This document shows, piece after piece, positions 17,001 to 25,268 of a stretch of 40,428 nucleotides of DNA. This DNA is from UBA10646 sp003456175 (GTDB lineage: Bacteria > Bacteroidota > Bacteroidia > Chitinophagales > Chitinophagaceae). Numbering within the stretch: the first letter of the stretch is position 1; the number at the start of each line of letters is the position of its first letter. A program made the translations under genes and the position numbers. The stretch spans positions 1-40,428 of the forward strand of contig DALYLQ010000019.1 of the NCBI GenBank assembly GCA_031976225.1, read 5' to 3'. Below the pieces are notes generated by a model. It was not told where the DNA came from. It worked only from the letters and a program-made list of their open reading frames with translations, and did not search any database.

Positions 17001-17354
17001 TTATCCTTTCGCTTGCTTTAGTTTTAAAACCGATACCGCCAAAATTCGTGTCAACTCATCAGCCTCTTTTAGCAAAAAGCTTAAGTTCTCATCGTTCAGT
17101 TCATACCCGTCTTTAAGTAGGTTTAACCAATACAGTGTTTCATTTGCCGATTTCAAAGCGATTTCATAGAAGCGTTTAAACTCCAATCTAGAGCTACTGT
17201 TTTTCGCCTCTACTACGTTGGCACCAATTGATGTAGCAGAACGCAGAAGCTGACGAACTAAAATCATGCTTAATTGATCCCACTGCCTACTTTTTAAGAA
17301 CTTTATAGTTTCTAAAGAAAACAAGTAGCAGCGCCGCCTAATTTCTTTTTCCAC
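17001..17354 (-). CDS. Four-helix-bundle protein, 23S rRNA intervening-sequence (bIVP/S23) family
   Basis: A 117-residue, mostly helical protein. The signature region QLLRSATSIGANVVEAKNSSSRLEFKRF (split here around residues 35-62), then EIALKSANETLYWLNLL and a C-terminal DELTRILAVSVLKLK, identifies the S23/IVP family, which also includes the Avd fold of diversity-generating retroelements. The molecular function of stand-alone members is not known. It begins with GTG at 17354 after a purine-rich stretch; no ATG fits. It is in the same direction as the nuo genes, 28 nt after nuoF and 35 nt before nuoG, so it is cotranscribed with complex I. No reverse transcriptase or 23S rRNA is nearby. Confidence 0.88.
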   Translation of the reverse strand: MEKEIRRRCYLFSLETIKFLKSRQWDQLSMILVRQLLRSATSIGANVVEAKNSSSRLEFKRFYEIALKSANETLYWLNLLKDGYELNDENLSFLLKEADELTRILAVSVLKLKQAKG

Positions 17355-17382
17355 TTTTTGCTTTTTTACTTTTGGTTCTCAC

Positions 17383-18738
17383 TTACACCGCAGGTACATG
17401 AATTGGGTCGGCATAATGCGCCAAACCATAGTTCTGCGTTAAACATAACTGAGGGTTAGAAACATGCCATTCAAACTCATCTCTAAAATGGCGGATGGCT
17501 GCTGCAACAGGCCAAGCTGCTGCATCACCTAAAGGACAGATAGTATTGCCTTCAATTTTTCTTTGAATATCCCAAAGCAAATCAATATCGGCGCTAGTAC
17601 CCTTACCACTATCAATTTTCTTTAATAGCTTTTCCATCCAGCCCGTTCCTTCACGGCAAGGGCTGCACTGTCCACAGCTTTCATGACGGTAAAAACGAGC
17701 TAAAGTGTATGTATTCTTAACAATACACTGATCTTCATCTAGTACTATAAAGCCTCCGCTACCCATCATACTACCCGAAGCAAAACCACCATCGGCTAAG
17801 CTCTCGTAGTTCATATAACGGGTTTCGCCCTTAGCTGTTTTCAATAACAAATTCGCCGGAAGAATAGGCACAGAAGAGCCACCAGGTATACAGGCTTTCA
17901 ATCTTTTACCGTTAGGTATACCACCACAGTATTCATCACTGTAGATGAACTCTTCTACAGAAATGGTCATATCAATTTCATATACACCCGGCTTGTTAAT
18001 ATTCCCACAAGCAGAAATTAGTTTAGTTCCGGTACTCTTACCAACACCAATTTTAGCGTATTCTTCGCCACCCAAATTAATAATGGGTACTACTGCTGCA
18101 AGTGTTTCAACATTATTCACCACCGTTGGTCGGCGCCACAAACCTTCAATCGCCGGGAAGGGCGGTTTAATACGCGGGTTACCACGCTTACCTTCTAAAC
18201 TTTCAATTAGGGCAGTTTCTTCGCCACAGATATAAGCACCAGCACCACGTTGAACATAAATTTCACAATCAAACCCGGTACCTAAGATATTTTTACCCAA
18301 CCAGCCATTCGCTTTTGCTTCTTCAATGGCTTGTTCTAAAATGTCTGGTATCCAAGCATATTCGCCACGTATGTAGATGTAAGTTGCATTACTACCCAAC
18401 GCAAAAGAGCTAACAATTAACCCTTCAATAAGTAAATGCGGAAGAAACTCCATTAAGTAGCGGTCTTTAAAAGTGCCTGGCTCACTTTCATCGGCATTAC
18501 ACACCAAATGGCGAGGTACGCCTTCGGGTTTGGCTATAAAACTCCATTTCAAACCAGTAGGAAAACCCGCACCGCCACGGCCACGTAAGCCACTTTTCTT
18601 TACCTCTTCAACAATAGCTTCGGGGCTCATTTGTTTCAATGCTTTCTCAACACTACGGTAACCACCTTCGCGGCGGTACACATCGTAGTAGCGAATGCCT
18701 TCTACATGAGCTTTTTCTAGTAATAATTTAACTCCCAT
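17383..18738 (-). CDS. nuoF: NADH-quinone oxidoreductase subunit F
   Basis: A 451-residue subunit that binds NADH and FMN and carries cluster N3. The FMN/NADH glycine-rich motifs GLRGRGGAGFPTGLKWSF (about 50-67) and GAGAYICGEETALIESLEGKRG (about 165-186) are present. The N3 motif ESCGQCSPCREGTGWM lies at about 353-368, with the fourth cysteine in NTICPLGDAAAWP at about 395. Start ATG 18738 is clear. The following gene is the IVP-family insert, not nuoG, which departs from the usual nuoEFG order. Confidence 0.97.
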   Translation of the reverse strand: MGVKLLLEKAHVEGIRYYDVYRREGGYRSVEKALKQMSPEAIVEEVKKSGLRGRGGAGFPTGLKWSFIAKPEGVPRHLVCNADESEPGTFKDRYLMEFLPHLLIEGLIVSSFALGSNATYIYIRGEYAWIPDILEQAIEEAKANGWLGKNILGTGFDCEIYVQRGAGAYICGEETALIESLEGKRGNPRIKPPFPAIEGLWRRPTVVNNVETLAAVVPIINLGGEEYAKIGVGKSTGTKLISACGNINKPGVYEIDMTISVEEFIYSDEYCGGIPNGKRLKACIPGGSSVPILPANLLLKTAKGETRYMNYESLADGGFASGSMMGSGGFIVLDEDQCIVKNTYTLARFYRHESCGQCSPCREGTGWMEKLLKKIDSGKGTSADIDLLWDIQRKIEGNTICPLGDAAAWPVAAAIRHFRDEFEWHVSNPQLCLTQNYGLAHYADPIHVPAV

Positions 18739-18788
18739 ATGCTTGTGTTTTCGGTTTGGTTAACCGAGTAATCTACTTATTTTCTCGT

Positions 18789-18832
18789 GCCTTACGGCAA
18801 ATGTGTTCGCAGTAGGACATTTACCGTAAGGG
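18789..18832. repeat. Head-to-head repeat pair (BIME-like)
   Basis: An inverted GC-form copy (GCCTTACGGCAAAT, 18789-18802), a 16-nt spacer beginning G and ending C and containing TCGCA, then a direct copy (ATTTACCGTAAGGG, 18819-18832). It lies in the nuoE-nuoF gap. The 30-nt offset is identical to that of the pair at 29852-29895. Confidence 0.8.
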
Positions 18833-18855
18833 TATGTGTTACACCCGTTTCGAAC

Positions 18856-19356
18856 TTAGTTATTAGCAGCAGCTTGTGCCCTACATTCTGCAATTATAGC
18901 ATCTACCTTTTCTTTTGTAAGATGCTCTTTGAAATGCTTACCGAGTTGCATCATTGGAGCGTAACCACAAGCTCCTAAACACTCTACCACTTTTAATGTG
19001 AACATACCATCGCTTGTTGTTTCGCCTGGTTTTATACCCAGCTTTTCGCCAATGTATTCAATGATATCATCGCAACCACGTACCATACATGGACCAGTTT
19101 GGCAAACTTCAAACATGTACTTGCCTACTGGCTTTAGATTATACATGGTGTAGAAAGTAGCCACTTCGTACACTTCAATGGGTTCAATTTTAAGTAAGCT
19201 GGCAACATAATCCATCGTTTCAGTGCTTAACCAGCCACCAAAACTATCTTGTGCCAAATGCAATACCGGTAGTAACGCACTTTTTTGCTTATCTGCCGGG
19301 TACCGATTCACCAAGCGATGAAATTCGGCCATTTGCTTTTCGTTAAACTGAACCAT
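18856..19356 (-). CDS. nuoE: NADH-quinone oxidoreductase subunit E
   Basis: A 166-residue thioredoxin-like subunit with the 2Fe-2S cluster N1a. Four cysteine ligands are seen in CQTGPCMVRG (about 90-96) and VECLGACGYAP (about 130-140). The N-terminal helical part (LLPVLHLAQDSFGGWLSTET) is the usual one. I take the ATG at 19356 (MVQFNEKQ) rather than a TTG three codons upstream. It is 57 nt downstream of nuoD and 117 nt upstream of nuoF, and both gaps carry repeat copies. Confidence 0.96.
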   Translation of the reverse strand: MVQFNEKQMAEFHRLVNRYPADKQKSALLPVLHLAQDSFGGWLSTETMDYVASLLKIEPIEVYEVATFYTMYNLKPVGKYMFEVCQTGPCMVRGCDDIIEYIGEKLGIKPGETTSDGMFTLKVVECLGACGYAPMMQLGKHFKEHLTKEKVDAIIAECRAQAAANN

Positions 19357-19397
19357 ATGCTGCAAAATATTCTACTAATAATAATCTGTTATTGTTC

Positions 19398-19411
19398 ATT
19401 TACCGTAAGGT
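19398..19411 (+). repeat. 14-mer repeat, exact
   Basis: Exact single copy in the 57-nt gap between nuoD and nuoE, ending 2 nt before the nuoD stop codon. Confidence 0.9.
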
Positions 19412-19413
19412 TA

Positions 19414-20640
19414 CTAGGCATCTAGTTCTCCGGCAATTAAGTTTAGGCTACTAAGTGTAATAATAGCATCGCTTAACATAGCGCCACTAGCTAACTCTTC
19501 ATATGCCTGATAATAGATAAAACAAGGGCGGCGGAAGTGTAAGCGGTAAGGTGTTCGGCCACCATCGCTAATGAAATAGAACCCTAGTTCGCCGTTAGCA
19601 CCCTCAACACTATGGTATACTTCGCCTTTGGGTATGGCTGTTTCACCCATAATAATTTTAAAGTGCCAAATAAGTGCTTCCATTTTGGTGTACACATCTT
19701 CTTTCTTGGGCAAATAAAACGCTGGCACTTCGGCATGATATACATCGGCCTCTGCTCCTGTGAAGCCTTGTATTTTTTGGTAGGCTTGTTCTATAATGCG
19801 TAAGCTTTGCCACATTTCGCCATTACGTACCATAAAACGGTCGTAATTATCGCCAGTAGTTCCAACAGGAATATCGAATTCAAAATCTTGATAACTACAG
19901 TAAGGGTTGTGTACACGAACATCGTAATCTACACCAGCAGCACGTAAGTTCGGGCCTGTCATACCATAAGCTAACGCTCTATCTGCACTAATGGCGCCAC
20001 CACCTTGGGTACGCTCCATAAAAATTCGGTTGCGGTTAAAGAGATTTTCAAACTCTTTCAATGCTACCGGATACTCTTTCAAAAACTTTTCTAGCTTGGT
20101 AAAAGCGGTGTTAGAAAAATTACGCTCAAAACCGCCGATTCTACCAATATTGGTGGTTAGGCGACTACCACATACCTCTTCATAAATTTCATATACCAAC
20201 TCTCGATATTGCATCAGGTATAAGAACCCAGTAAAAGCACCTGTATCTACACCTACAATAGAGTTACAAATGAGGTGGTCGCAAATACGGGCCAACTCCA
20301 TGATGATGATGCGGAGATAATCAACACGCTTAGGTGTTTCAACACCTAATAACTTCTCGCAAGTCATGTGCCAACCCATGTTATTGATAGGGCTACTACA
20401 ATAATTTAAACGATCGGTAATAGGCGTAATTTGGTATAGTGGACGGCGTTCTGCCAACTTTTCAAAAGCTCTATGAATGTAGCCAACCGTTTGCTCGGTG
20501 CTTACTACACGCTCGCCATCCATCTGCATGATGTTTTGAAACACACCGTGTGTTGCAGGGTGAGTAGGCCCTACGTTTAGCGTAGTAGTTGTTTTTTCTA
20601 TCGACCCTTCGGGCAATATAATAGCACTGTTCTGATCCAT
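19414..20640 (-). CDS. nuoD: NADH-quinone oxidoreductase subunit D
   Basis: A 408-residue subunit of the 49-kDa family that helps form the quinone site. Conserved features are NVGPTHPATHGVFQ at about 22-35 (quinone-site histidine in HPATHG), GYIHRAFEKLAERRP, MGWHMTCEKLLGVETPKR and the C-terminal GELGFYFISDGGRTPYRLHFRRP. Length is normal and NuoC is separate. The start at 20640 precedes a short acidic leader before the conserved block. The gap to nuoC (58 nt) has a GC-form repeat. Confidence 0.97.
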   Translation of the reverse strand: MDQNSAIILPEGSIEKTTTTLNVGPTHPATHGVFQNIMQMDGERVVSTEQTVGYIHRAFEKLAERRPLYQITPITDRLNYCSSPINNMGWHMTCEKLLGVETPKRVDYLRIIIMELARICDHLICNSIVGVDTGAFTGFLYLMQYRELVYEIYEEVCGSRLTTNIGRIGGFERNFSNTAFTKLEKFLKEYPVALKEFENLFNRNRIFMERTQGGGAISADRALAYGMTGPNLRAAGVDYDVRVHNPYCSYQDFEFDIPVGTTGDNYDRFMVRNGEMWQSLRIIEQAYQKIQGFTGAEADVYHAEVPAFYLPKKEDVYTKMEALIWHFKIIMGETAIPKGEVYHSVEGANGELGFYFISDGGRTPYRLHFRRPCFIYYQAYEELASGAMLSDAIITLSSLNLIAGELDA

Positions 20641-20682
20641 ATATAATTACCGTTTTCGGTATGAATGGTTGTTGTGTTGTGT

Positions 20683-20696
20683 GCCTTACGGCAAAT
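20683..20696 (-). repeat. 14-mer repeat GC variant (ATTTGCCGTAAGGC)
   Basis: Single copy in the nuoC-nuoD gap, ending 2 nt before the nuoC stop codon. Stem positions 5 and 14 are both changed. Confidence 0.75.
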
Positions 20697-20698
20697 GC

Positions 20699-21205
20699 TT
20701 AGCCGCGGCCAAACATTTCATCATCTTTATCGGTACGTGTTTGATCTTCAAGTGGATATTCTTTCCTTAACGGGAAATAATCCATTTCATCTACATTTAG
20801 AATACGCTTTAAGTTCGGGTGACCAACAAAGTTGATACCGTAGAAGTCGTAGGTTTCACGCTCCATCCAATTAGCCGTTGGGAACACTGCGGTTGCACTA
20901 GGCACATCGGGCTCGTTAATGCTGGCGAATACTTTAATGCGTAATCGAACGTTATCTTCTAGGTTATGTAGATGATATACCACCGCTAACTCACGACCTA
21001 CTTCATCGGGGTAATGAACGCCGCACAAATCGGTCATGAATCGAAACTTCAGTGTATCGTCATCGAATAAAAAAAGTAATACTCGAATGATTTCGGCCTT
21101 TGGCACTTCAACAGTAAGTAAGCCGTAAGGCTCGCCACCATTAACAATAACATCGCCAAAAGCTGCTTGTAATTTTTGAAGAACAATATCGTTTGTTAAG
21201 GACAT
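20699..21205 (-). CDS. nuoC: NADH-quinone oxidoreductase subunit C
   Basis: A 168-residue subunit of the 30-kDa family. The family signature WMERETYDFYGINFVGHPNLKRIL (split, about 112-136) and the C-terminal YFPLRKEYPLEDQTRTDKDD are clear. It is separate from NuoD, as expected outside Enterobacteria. It lies 19 nt after nuoB, consistent with translational coupling. An AGCC-GTAA-GGCT hairpin-like stretch occurs at 21121-21132 but it encodes the conserved PYGLL and is probably chance. Confidence 0.96.
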   Translation of the reverse strand: MSLTNDIVLQKLQAAFGDVIVNGGEPYGLLTVEVPKAEIIRVLLFLFDDDTLKFRFMTDLCGVHYPDEVGRELAVVYHLHNLEDNVRLRIKVFASINEPDVPSATAVFPTANWMERETYDFYGINFVGHPNLKRILNVDEMDYFPLRKEYPLEDQTRTDKDDEMFGRG

Positions 21206-21224
21206 GCTGTACCTTATTGAATGT

Positions 21225-21815
21225 TTATTGAATACCGTAGCTACCTAATAATGCTTTGTAATGCTCGCTGTTGCGGCGACGTAAGCTTTCGTTGTGTACT
21301 AATTCTTGAATACGCATTACACCATCTATGATAGCTTCGGGGCGGGGTGGGCAACCTGGTACATATACATCTACCGGAATAATCTGGTCGATACCTTGTA
21401 ATACACTATAAGTATCGAAAATACCACCACTACTAGCGCAAGCTCCTACCGCAATAACCCAACGTGGTTCGGCCATTTGTAGATATACTTGCTTCAACAC
21501 AGGACCCATTTTTTTAGCTATGGTACCCATTACCATGAGCAAATCGCATTGGCGTGGACTAAACCCTACACGTTCGCTACCAAAACGAGCTAAATCGTAA
21601 TGGCTTGCCATGGTTGCCATAAACTCAATACCGCAACAACTTGTAGCAAATGGTAAAGGCCAAATTGAGTTTTTGCGAGCTAAGCCTACTACCTTCTCGA
21701 GGTTGGTAGCAAAATAACCTTCGCCTTGTAGGCCTTCGGGCATGCTGGCAATAGCAATATTATCGTGTATATCGGCCTCTTTCGGGTGTATATTAAAACG
21801 AACCGGACGACTCAT
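21225..21815 (-). CDS. nuoB: NADH-quinone oxidoreductase subunit B
   Basis: A 196-residue subunit carrying cluster N2, the last electron carrier before quinone. The adjacent-cysteine motif ATSCCGIEFM (about 58-67) and the later ligands in GACASSGGIFDTY and VPGCPPRPEAI are intact. A 45-residue N-terminal extension with GLQGEGYFATNLEKVV is usual in Bacteroidota. A 279-bp gap separates it from nuoA, unusually large in this otherwise compact operon. Confidence 0.97.
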   Translation of the reverse strand: MSRPVRFNIHPKEADIHDNIAIASMPEGLQGEGYFATNLEKVVGLARKNSIWPLPFATSCCGIEFMATMASHYDLARFGSERVGFSPRQCDLLMVMGTIAKKMGPVLKQVYLQMAEPRWVIAVGACASSGGIFDTYSVLQGIDQIIPVDVYVPGCPPRPEAIIDGVMRIQELVHNESLRRRNSEHYKALLGSYGIQ

Positions 21816-21846
21816 AGTACGTTGTTTTTGTTGTTTAACAGCCTAC

Positions 21847-21860
21847 CAACCGTAAGGTTG
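21847..21860 (+). repeat. Repeat-like GTAA hairpin with a different stem
   Basis: CAACC, GTAA, GGTTG: five paired bases with the same loop as the 14-mer family but without the ATTT foot. Possibly a diverged member. Confidence 0.4.
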
Positions 21861-21903
21861 TTCTGTAGGGGTTAATTTTATTGAACACTTTTCGAAGCGA
21901 GTG

Positions 21904-21911
21904 GCAAAAAT
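21904..21911 (-). promoter_or_regulatory. Possible -7 element upstream of nuoB
   Basis: TATTTTTG on the minus strand fits the Bacteroidota TAnnTTTG box, 88 nt before nuoB. No TTG at about -33 was found. The flanks (GCAAAAATA on plus) match those before nuoA and fabD. Confidence 0.35.
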
Positions 21912-22062
21912 AAGGTTGTGCGTGGTATCGTGTGTAAACATTTAGGTTATAACTTACACAGTTCGCTTTCGACTAGAGATAATGTTGAGATTATTACTAA
22001 AGTTGAAGTGTGCGACGCAACAATTGTTGCCATGTGTACCCAAAGCCAACATCACGCTTTAT

Positions 22063-22096
22063 AACGAAAGCCACCAACGGTCTTGTGGCTTTTTTT
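22063..22096 (+). terminator. Hairpin after nuoA with plus-strand T-run
   Basis: The stem AAAGCCAC pairs with GTGGCTTT, followed by T7 on the plus strand. On the minus strand it directly follows the nuoA stop but has only a weak U-tract (TTTCGTT). It could be an attenuator in the nuo operon or the end of a plus-strand RNA. Confidence 0.5.
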
Positions 22097-22487
22097 AGTC
22101 TTCCCAAATGAGAGCACCTTTTTTGATAATGTAGGTGAACCCAATGAGAAAGAAGCCTACAAACATGAGTACTGCCCAAAATCCGTTCCAACCTAACTCG
22201 CGGAAATTAACAGCATAGGGATAGAAGAAGATAACCTCTACATCGAACAGTACAAATAAGATGGCAACTAAGAAATACTTAATGGCCATTGGTTGACGGG
22301 CATTACCCACCTGCTCAATGCCGCTTTCAAAGTTGGCTAACTTATCGGCTGTTTTGCGTTTGGGGCCTAACAAAGCACTCATGATAAGCATGGTGGCCAC
22401 AAAACCTGCTGCAAACAACAGTTGCACACCTATCGGGAAATAGCTCTCTGAGCTTTGTACATCTAGAAAAAATAATGGTAGGTTCAT
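22095..22487 (-). CDS. nuoA: NADH-quinone oxidoreductase subunit A
   Basis: A 130-residue three-helix membrane subunit, first gene of the complex I operon. It shows the conserved loop KLANFESGIEQVGNARQPMAIKYF (split here, about 47-70), in which many homologues have cysteine where this protein has Ser/Gly, and FVLFDVEVIFFYPYAVNF (about 76-93) with the conserved acidic residues. Length is normal. A TATTTTTG -7-like box lies 18 nt before the ATG. The stop codon overlaps the hairpin at 22063-22096. Confidence 0.96.
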   Translation of the reverse strand: MNLPLFFLDVQSSESYFPIGVQLLFAAGFVATMLIMSALLGPKRKTADKLANFESGIEQVGNARQPMAIKYFLVAILFVLFDVEVIFFYPYAVNFRELGWNGFWAVLMFVGFFLIGFTYIIKKGALIWED

Positions 22488-22504
22488 AGCTTGTGTGTGG
22501 ATGG

Positions 22505-22512
22505 CAAAAATA
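22505..22512 (-). promoter_or_regulatory. Possible -7 element of the nuo operon
   Basis: TATTTTTG on the minus strand, 17 nt upstream of the nuoA start, fits TAnnTTTG. A TTTG lies further upstream but with a longer spacer (22 nt) than usual. Confidence 0.45.
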
Positions 22513-22532
22513 GGCGGATAGCCTATAAGAAA

Positions 22533-22564
22533 AACAAAAAAATCCCCCGCGGGTTGCGAGGGAT
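22533..22564 (-). terminator. Intrinsic terminator after the TPR gene
   Basis: On the minus strand ATCCC-T-CGC, loop AACCC, GCG-G-GGGAT, then TTTTTTTG. The core CCTCGCAAC..GCGGGG is shared with the tonB terminator, although the outer stem differs. It lies 23 nt after the stop codon. Confidence 0.85.
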
Positions 22565-22586
22565 GGGTAATTTATTTGTGTTGTGA

Positions 22587-24311
22587 TTAGCCTTTGGCAC
22601 CAGCAGGCTTAGCACCTCCTGAAGTTGCAGGCTTGCTACCTTTATTTAACACAGCTTGTAACGCTTTCTTTGTATTTGTTGCGAATGAATTTTCTTCTGT
22701 ACCAGCTGCAGGGTATAACTCGAGCATTTTGTCGGTCATTTCTACAGCCTTAGCGATATCTTTTGCCTTATCGTTATAATATACTAGCAAAGTGTAGTAG
22801 TTAACGAACATTGACTTGCGGTACTTTTCTAAATCTTTAGCATAGAAGTTGTTTTGCTCTAGAATAGGAGCTACAAAGAGTCCTTTTGTGCTATCAACAT
22901 CGGCTTTTTTAGCACTTAATACTCTGAATGTGTATCCTTGAGGCTTATCGGGAAATGCAGCAATGTAAGCAGCGCAGATGCTATCTGCTTTGGCAAAATA
23001 GTTCACATCTTTTGTAACTGCATCGCTAGCAGCCTTAGCCATTTTATAAAAATCGCTTTCTGTAGGAGCAGTACCTTTTAAAGCAATCGCCTTTTGTAAG
23101 AATAAAATCTGTTGATCAAACTTGCCTACTTTGGCTAAATCGGCAGCTGCTTCGTTGTATAGAATAATTTTATTCTTAGGATTTGTTTCTAACTCAGCGG
23201 CTTTTTCTACATATACGATTGCTTTTTCTTGTTCTGCCGGAAATTTAATGTACAAATCGGCAGCAAAACCATAGTCGGCAGCTTGTACTTTTTCAGGAGC
23301 TTCTGACGTGAAAAACTTATCTAAAGCATCTTTAGCTTTGATAGAATCGCCCAAACGCTGGTAGTTGTAAGCGTATAAAATTTGAACACGGTTGTAAGTT
23401 TTGCAAGCACCTGCTTCCATTTGTTGTGCTTTTTGCAAACTTTCTTGGTACTTACCAGCACGGAATAGGTAGTTAGCTACATAGTATTCGGTTGCACAAT
23501 CTTGATCGCTGTTAGCAACATATTTGTCGAGGTACTCTTTAGCAACATTCACATCTTTATTCTCATAGTAAGTGAAGTATGCTAAGTAAGTTGGAGCATA
23601 AGCAGCATCGGCTTCAATAGCTTTGCTGTAATAACGATCCATACTTTCTTTGTTATCTTGGCTTTGGTACACACGACCAATGCGGTAATAGGCATCGGCA
23701 CGTTGTGCATTACGCGTTGTTGCTTCTGTAAATTGTTCTACAGCCTTACCGCCGTATTCACTACCCATTTTCAAATAGTTAACACCTGCCAAATAAGGAG
23801 CTTCTGCATTGGTAGGATCTACCTGTGCGGCACGAATAGCTTTATCGGCACCATATTGCGGATCGCCAATTTTACTATCGCCATCGGCATTAGCTCTTGC
23901 CACAGCCAATAGAATGTTCACATCCTCCATGCCTTTATTCTTGCCCTTTGTAGCTGTTGTGGCGGTAATAGCTTGTTCAAATTTTTGTTTTGCAGCATTA
24001 ATATCGCCTTTTTCTAACAGCTCAACATGTGCGGTACCTACCCAAATCCATGGGTCGTTAATGCCTTCTTGCAAAGCTTTTTGATATACCGATTTTGCAC
24101 CAGCAACATCATCATTTAGCAAAAGTGCTTGCCCGAACCAATAGATGGTAATAGGATCTTTTGGCTTGCCATCGTATGCCTTTTGCAATACAGCTTTTGC
24201 ACTTTGCCCTTTGCGGTAATACAACAACTTAACACCGTCTTCAACAGATTGCGCTGTCGCGGCAAAGCCAAGTAGTACCATGGCTACAGTTGCAAACATC
24301 AATTTCTTCAT
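22587..24311 (-). CDS. Exported tetratricopeptide-repeat protein
   Basis: A 574-residue protein with a signal peptide (MKKLMFATVAMVLLGFAATAQ-like, 1-21); the ATG at 24311 starts it, in preference to an ATG six codons upstream. The mature part is built of TPR units (for example DAYYRIGRVYQSQDNKESMD and NDPWIWVGTAHVELLEKGD), about ten or more repeats through to about 560, ending in a short Gly/Pro/Ala/Lys tail. TPR arrays bind protein partners. It lies 40 nt after a PstS-like lipoprotein gene. Similar PstS-TPR pairs occur next to exb/tonB operons in other Bacteroidota, which suggests an envelope role. The exact function is unknown. Confidence 0.85.
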   Translation of the reverse strand: MKKLMFATVAMVLLGFAATAQSVEDGVKLLYYRKGQSAKAVLQKAYDGKPKDPITIYWFGQALLLNDDVAGAKSVYQKALQEGINDPWIWVGTAHVELLEKGDINAAKQKFEQAITATTATKGKNKGMEDVNILLAVARANADGDSKIGDPQYGADKAIRAAQVDPTNAEAPYLAGVNYLKMGSEYGGKAVEQFTEATTRNAQRADAYYRIGRVYQSQDNKESMDRYYSKAIEADAAYAPTYLAYFTYYENKDVNVAKEYLDKYVANSDQDCATEYYVANYLFRAGKYQESLQKAQQMEAGACKTYNRVQILYAYNYQRLGDSIKAKDALDKFFTSEAPEKVQAADYGFAADLYIKFPAEQEKAIVYVEKAAELETNPKNKIILYNEAAADLAKVGKFDQQILFLQKAIALKGTAPTESDFYKMAKAASDAVTKDVNYFAKADSICAAYIAAFPDKPQGYTFRVLSAKKADVDSTKGLFVAPILEQNNFYAKDLEKYRKSMFVNYYTLLVYYNDKAKDIAKAVEMTDKMLELYPAAGTEENSFATNTKKALQAVLNKGSKPATSGGAKPAGAKG

Positions 24312-24351
24312 TGTGGCATTTTTTAACATGAGATAACTATAAACGGCTTAA

Positions 24352-25257
24352 TTATAAAATACTTGTACGTCGGCCAAAATACATTTTTCCAGGTACTACA
24401 TAAGCCCTGCGAAAGATAAGTTGACCTTTTTCTAAACTCATAAAATTTAAGAATGTTGTACCCACGCCCGGATTGTTTTCTTTTAGCAAGTAATACAAAG
24501 GCCGTACCAAAGGGTATTGCCCATACATAATTGTACTTTGAGCAGGCTTAGCATAAGCATCCTTTTCTTGGCAAACACCGCACGGGAGTAGGGCTAAACG
24601 AATTTTGTTAAAATACGCTAATTGTGCTTTATCCTGCAGGTTATTTACCCAACTACTACCTACAAAGCCAATACTATTAGGGGTGGCGGCAATATAATCG
24701 AGTACAGCTTTACTACCGTTGGCAGCTTGAACATTTTTACCGAAAGGTTTTCCTTTAAGTACCGAATCTTGAAGATAGCGTACGGTACTCGTAGCTCTGT
24801 TACCATCTAACACCACCTTAACACTACTATCGGCACCACTAAGTATTTGGTGTAACTGCTGCAAAGTGTAGATACTGTCTTTGGCATTTACATTGGTTAA
24901 TAATGCAACCGCATCGTAAGCCAAAATACCAAACCGAACGGGATAGCCTAAATTATTTCTATACGCATCATCTTCTTTATCTGTTAGGCCACGAGCAATA
25001 AGCACCATATTGGTGCTATCCTTAGCAAAATCTTCTAAACACTCTGCTTCGCTTTTGTAGCGTACAACAATGTTCGCTTTATCATTTTGCGATAAAAAAA
25101 CTTTTACCTGTTCTTCCATCACAGGTTTAAAAGTTTCATCTACACTTATATATAAGGTACCCTCGTTGGCAGCTTGATTATTAGTTGCATTCTTACAGCC
25201 TAATAAGATAACTGTTACAAGTAGTATGAAAGTTGGTATGGTTAGTCTTAATCGCAT
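24352..25257 (-). CDS. PstS-like phosphate-type substrate-binding lipoprotein
   Basis: A 301-residue lipoprotein. A hydrophobic signal sequence with lipobox LLGC puts the acylated cysteine at about residue 21. The rest resembles the periplasmic binding protein PBP_like_2 / PstS fold: YISVDETFKPVMEEQVKVFL at the start, AYDAVALLTNVNAKDSIYTL (about 113-132), and the later TPNSIGFVGSSWVNNL. No pst transporter genes (pstC, pstA, pstB) are nearby, so uptake of phosphate is not assured. It forms a unit with the small membrane protein upstream (11 nt) and the TPR protein downstream (40 nt). Confidence 0.8.
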   Translation of the reverse strand: MRLRLTIPTFILLVTVILLGCKNATNNQAANEGTLYISVDETFKPVMEEQVKVFLSQNDKANIVVRYKSEAECLEDFAKDSTNMVLIARGLTDKEDDAYRNNLGYPVRFGILAYDAVALLTNVNAKDSIYTLQQLHQILSGADSSVKVVLDGNRATSTVRYLQDSVLKGKPFGKNVQAANGSKAVLDYIAATPNSIGFVGSSWVNNLQDKAQLAYFNKIRLALLPCGVCQEKDAYAKPAQSTIMYGQYPLVRPLYYLLKENNPGVGTTFLNFMSLEKGQLIFRRAYVVPGKMYFGRRTSIL

Positions 25258-25268
25258 TATTACAGCTG

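Larger units (their letters stand above)
21816..22094. other. Large gap inside the nuo operon (nuoA-nuoB)
   Basis: These 279 bp hold no convincing ORF on either strand. They contain a CAACC-GTAA-GGTTG hairpin at 21847-21860, a -7-like TATTTTTG on the minus strand at 21904-21911, and a hairpin at 22063-22096 just after the nuoA stop. A second promoter for nuoB, or an attenuator, is possible. No tRNA fold was seen. Confidence 0.55.

Noticed and set aside
17001..17354. Diversity-generating retroelement around the four-helix-bundle gene
   Set aside because: No reverse transcriptase, template repeat or variable repeat was found; the gene alone does not make such a system.
21121..21132. AGCC-GTAA-GGCT in nuoC as a repeat copy
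   Set aside because: It lacks the ATTT foot and encodes PYGL, probably constrained by the protein.
21861..22062. tRNA or other structured RNA in the nuoA-nuoB gap
   Set aside because: No cloverleaf or known riboswitch core could be recognised by eye.
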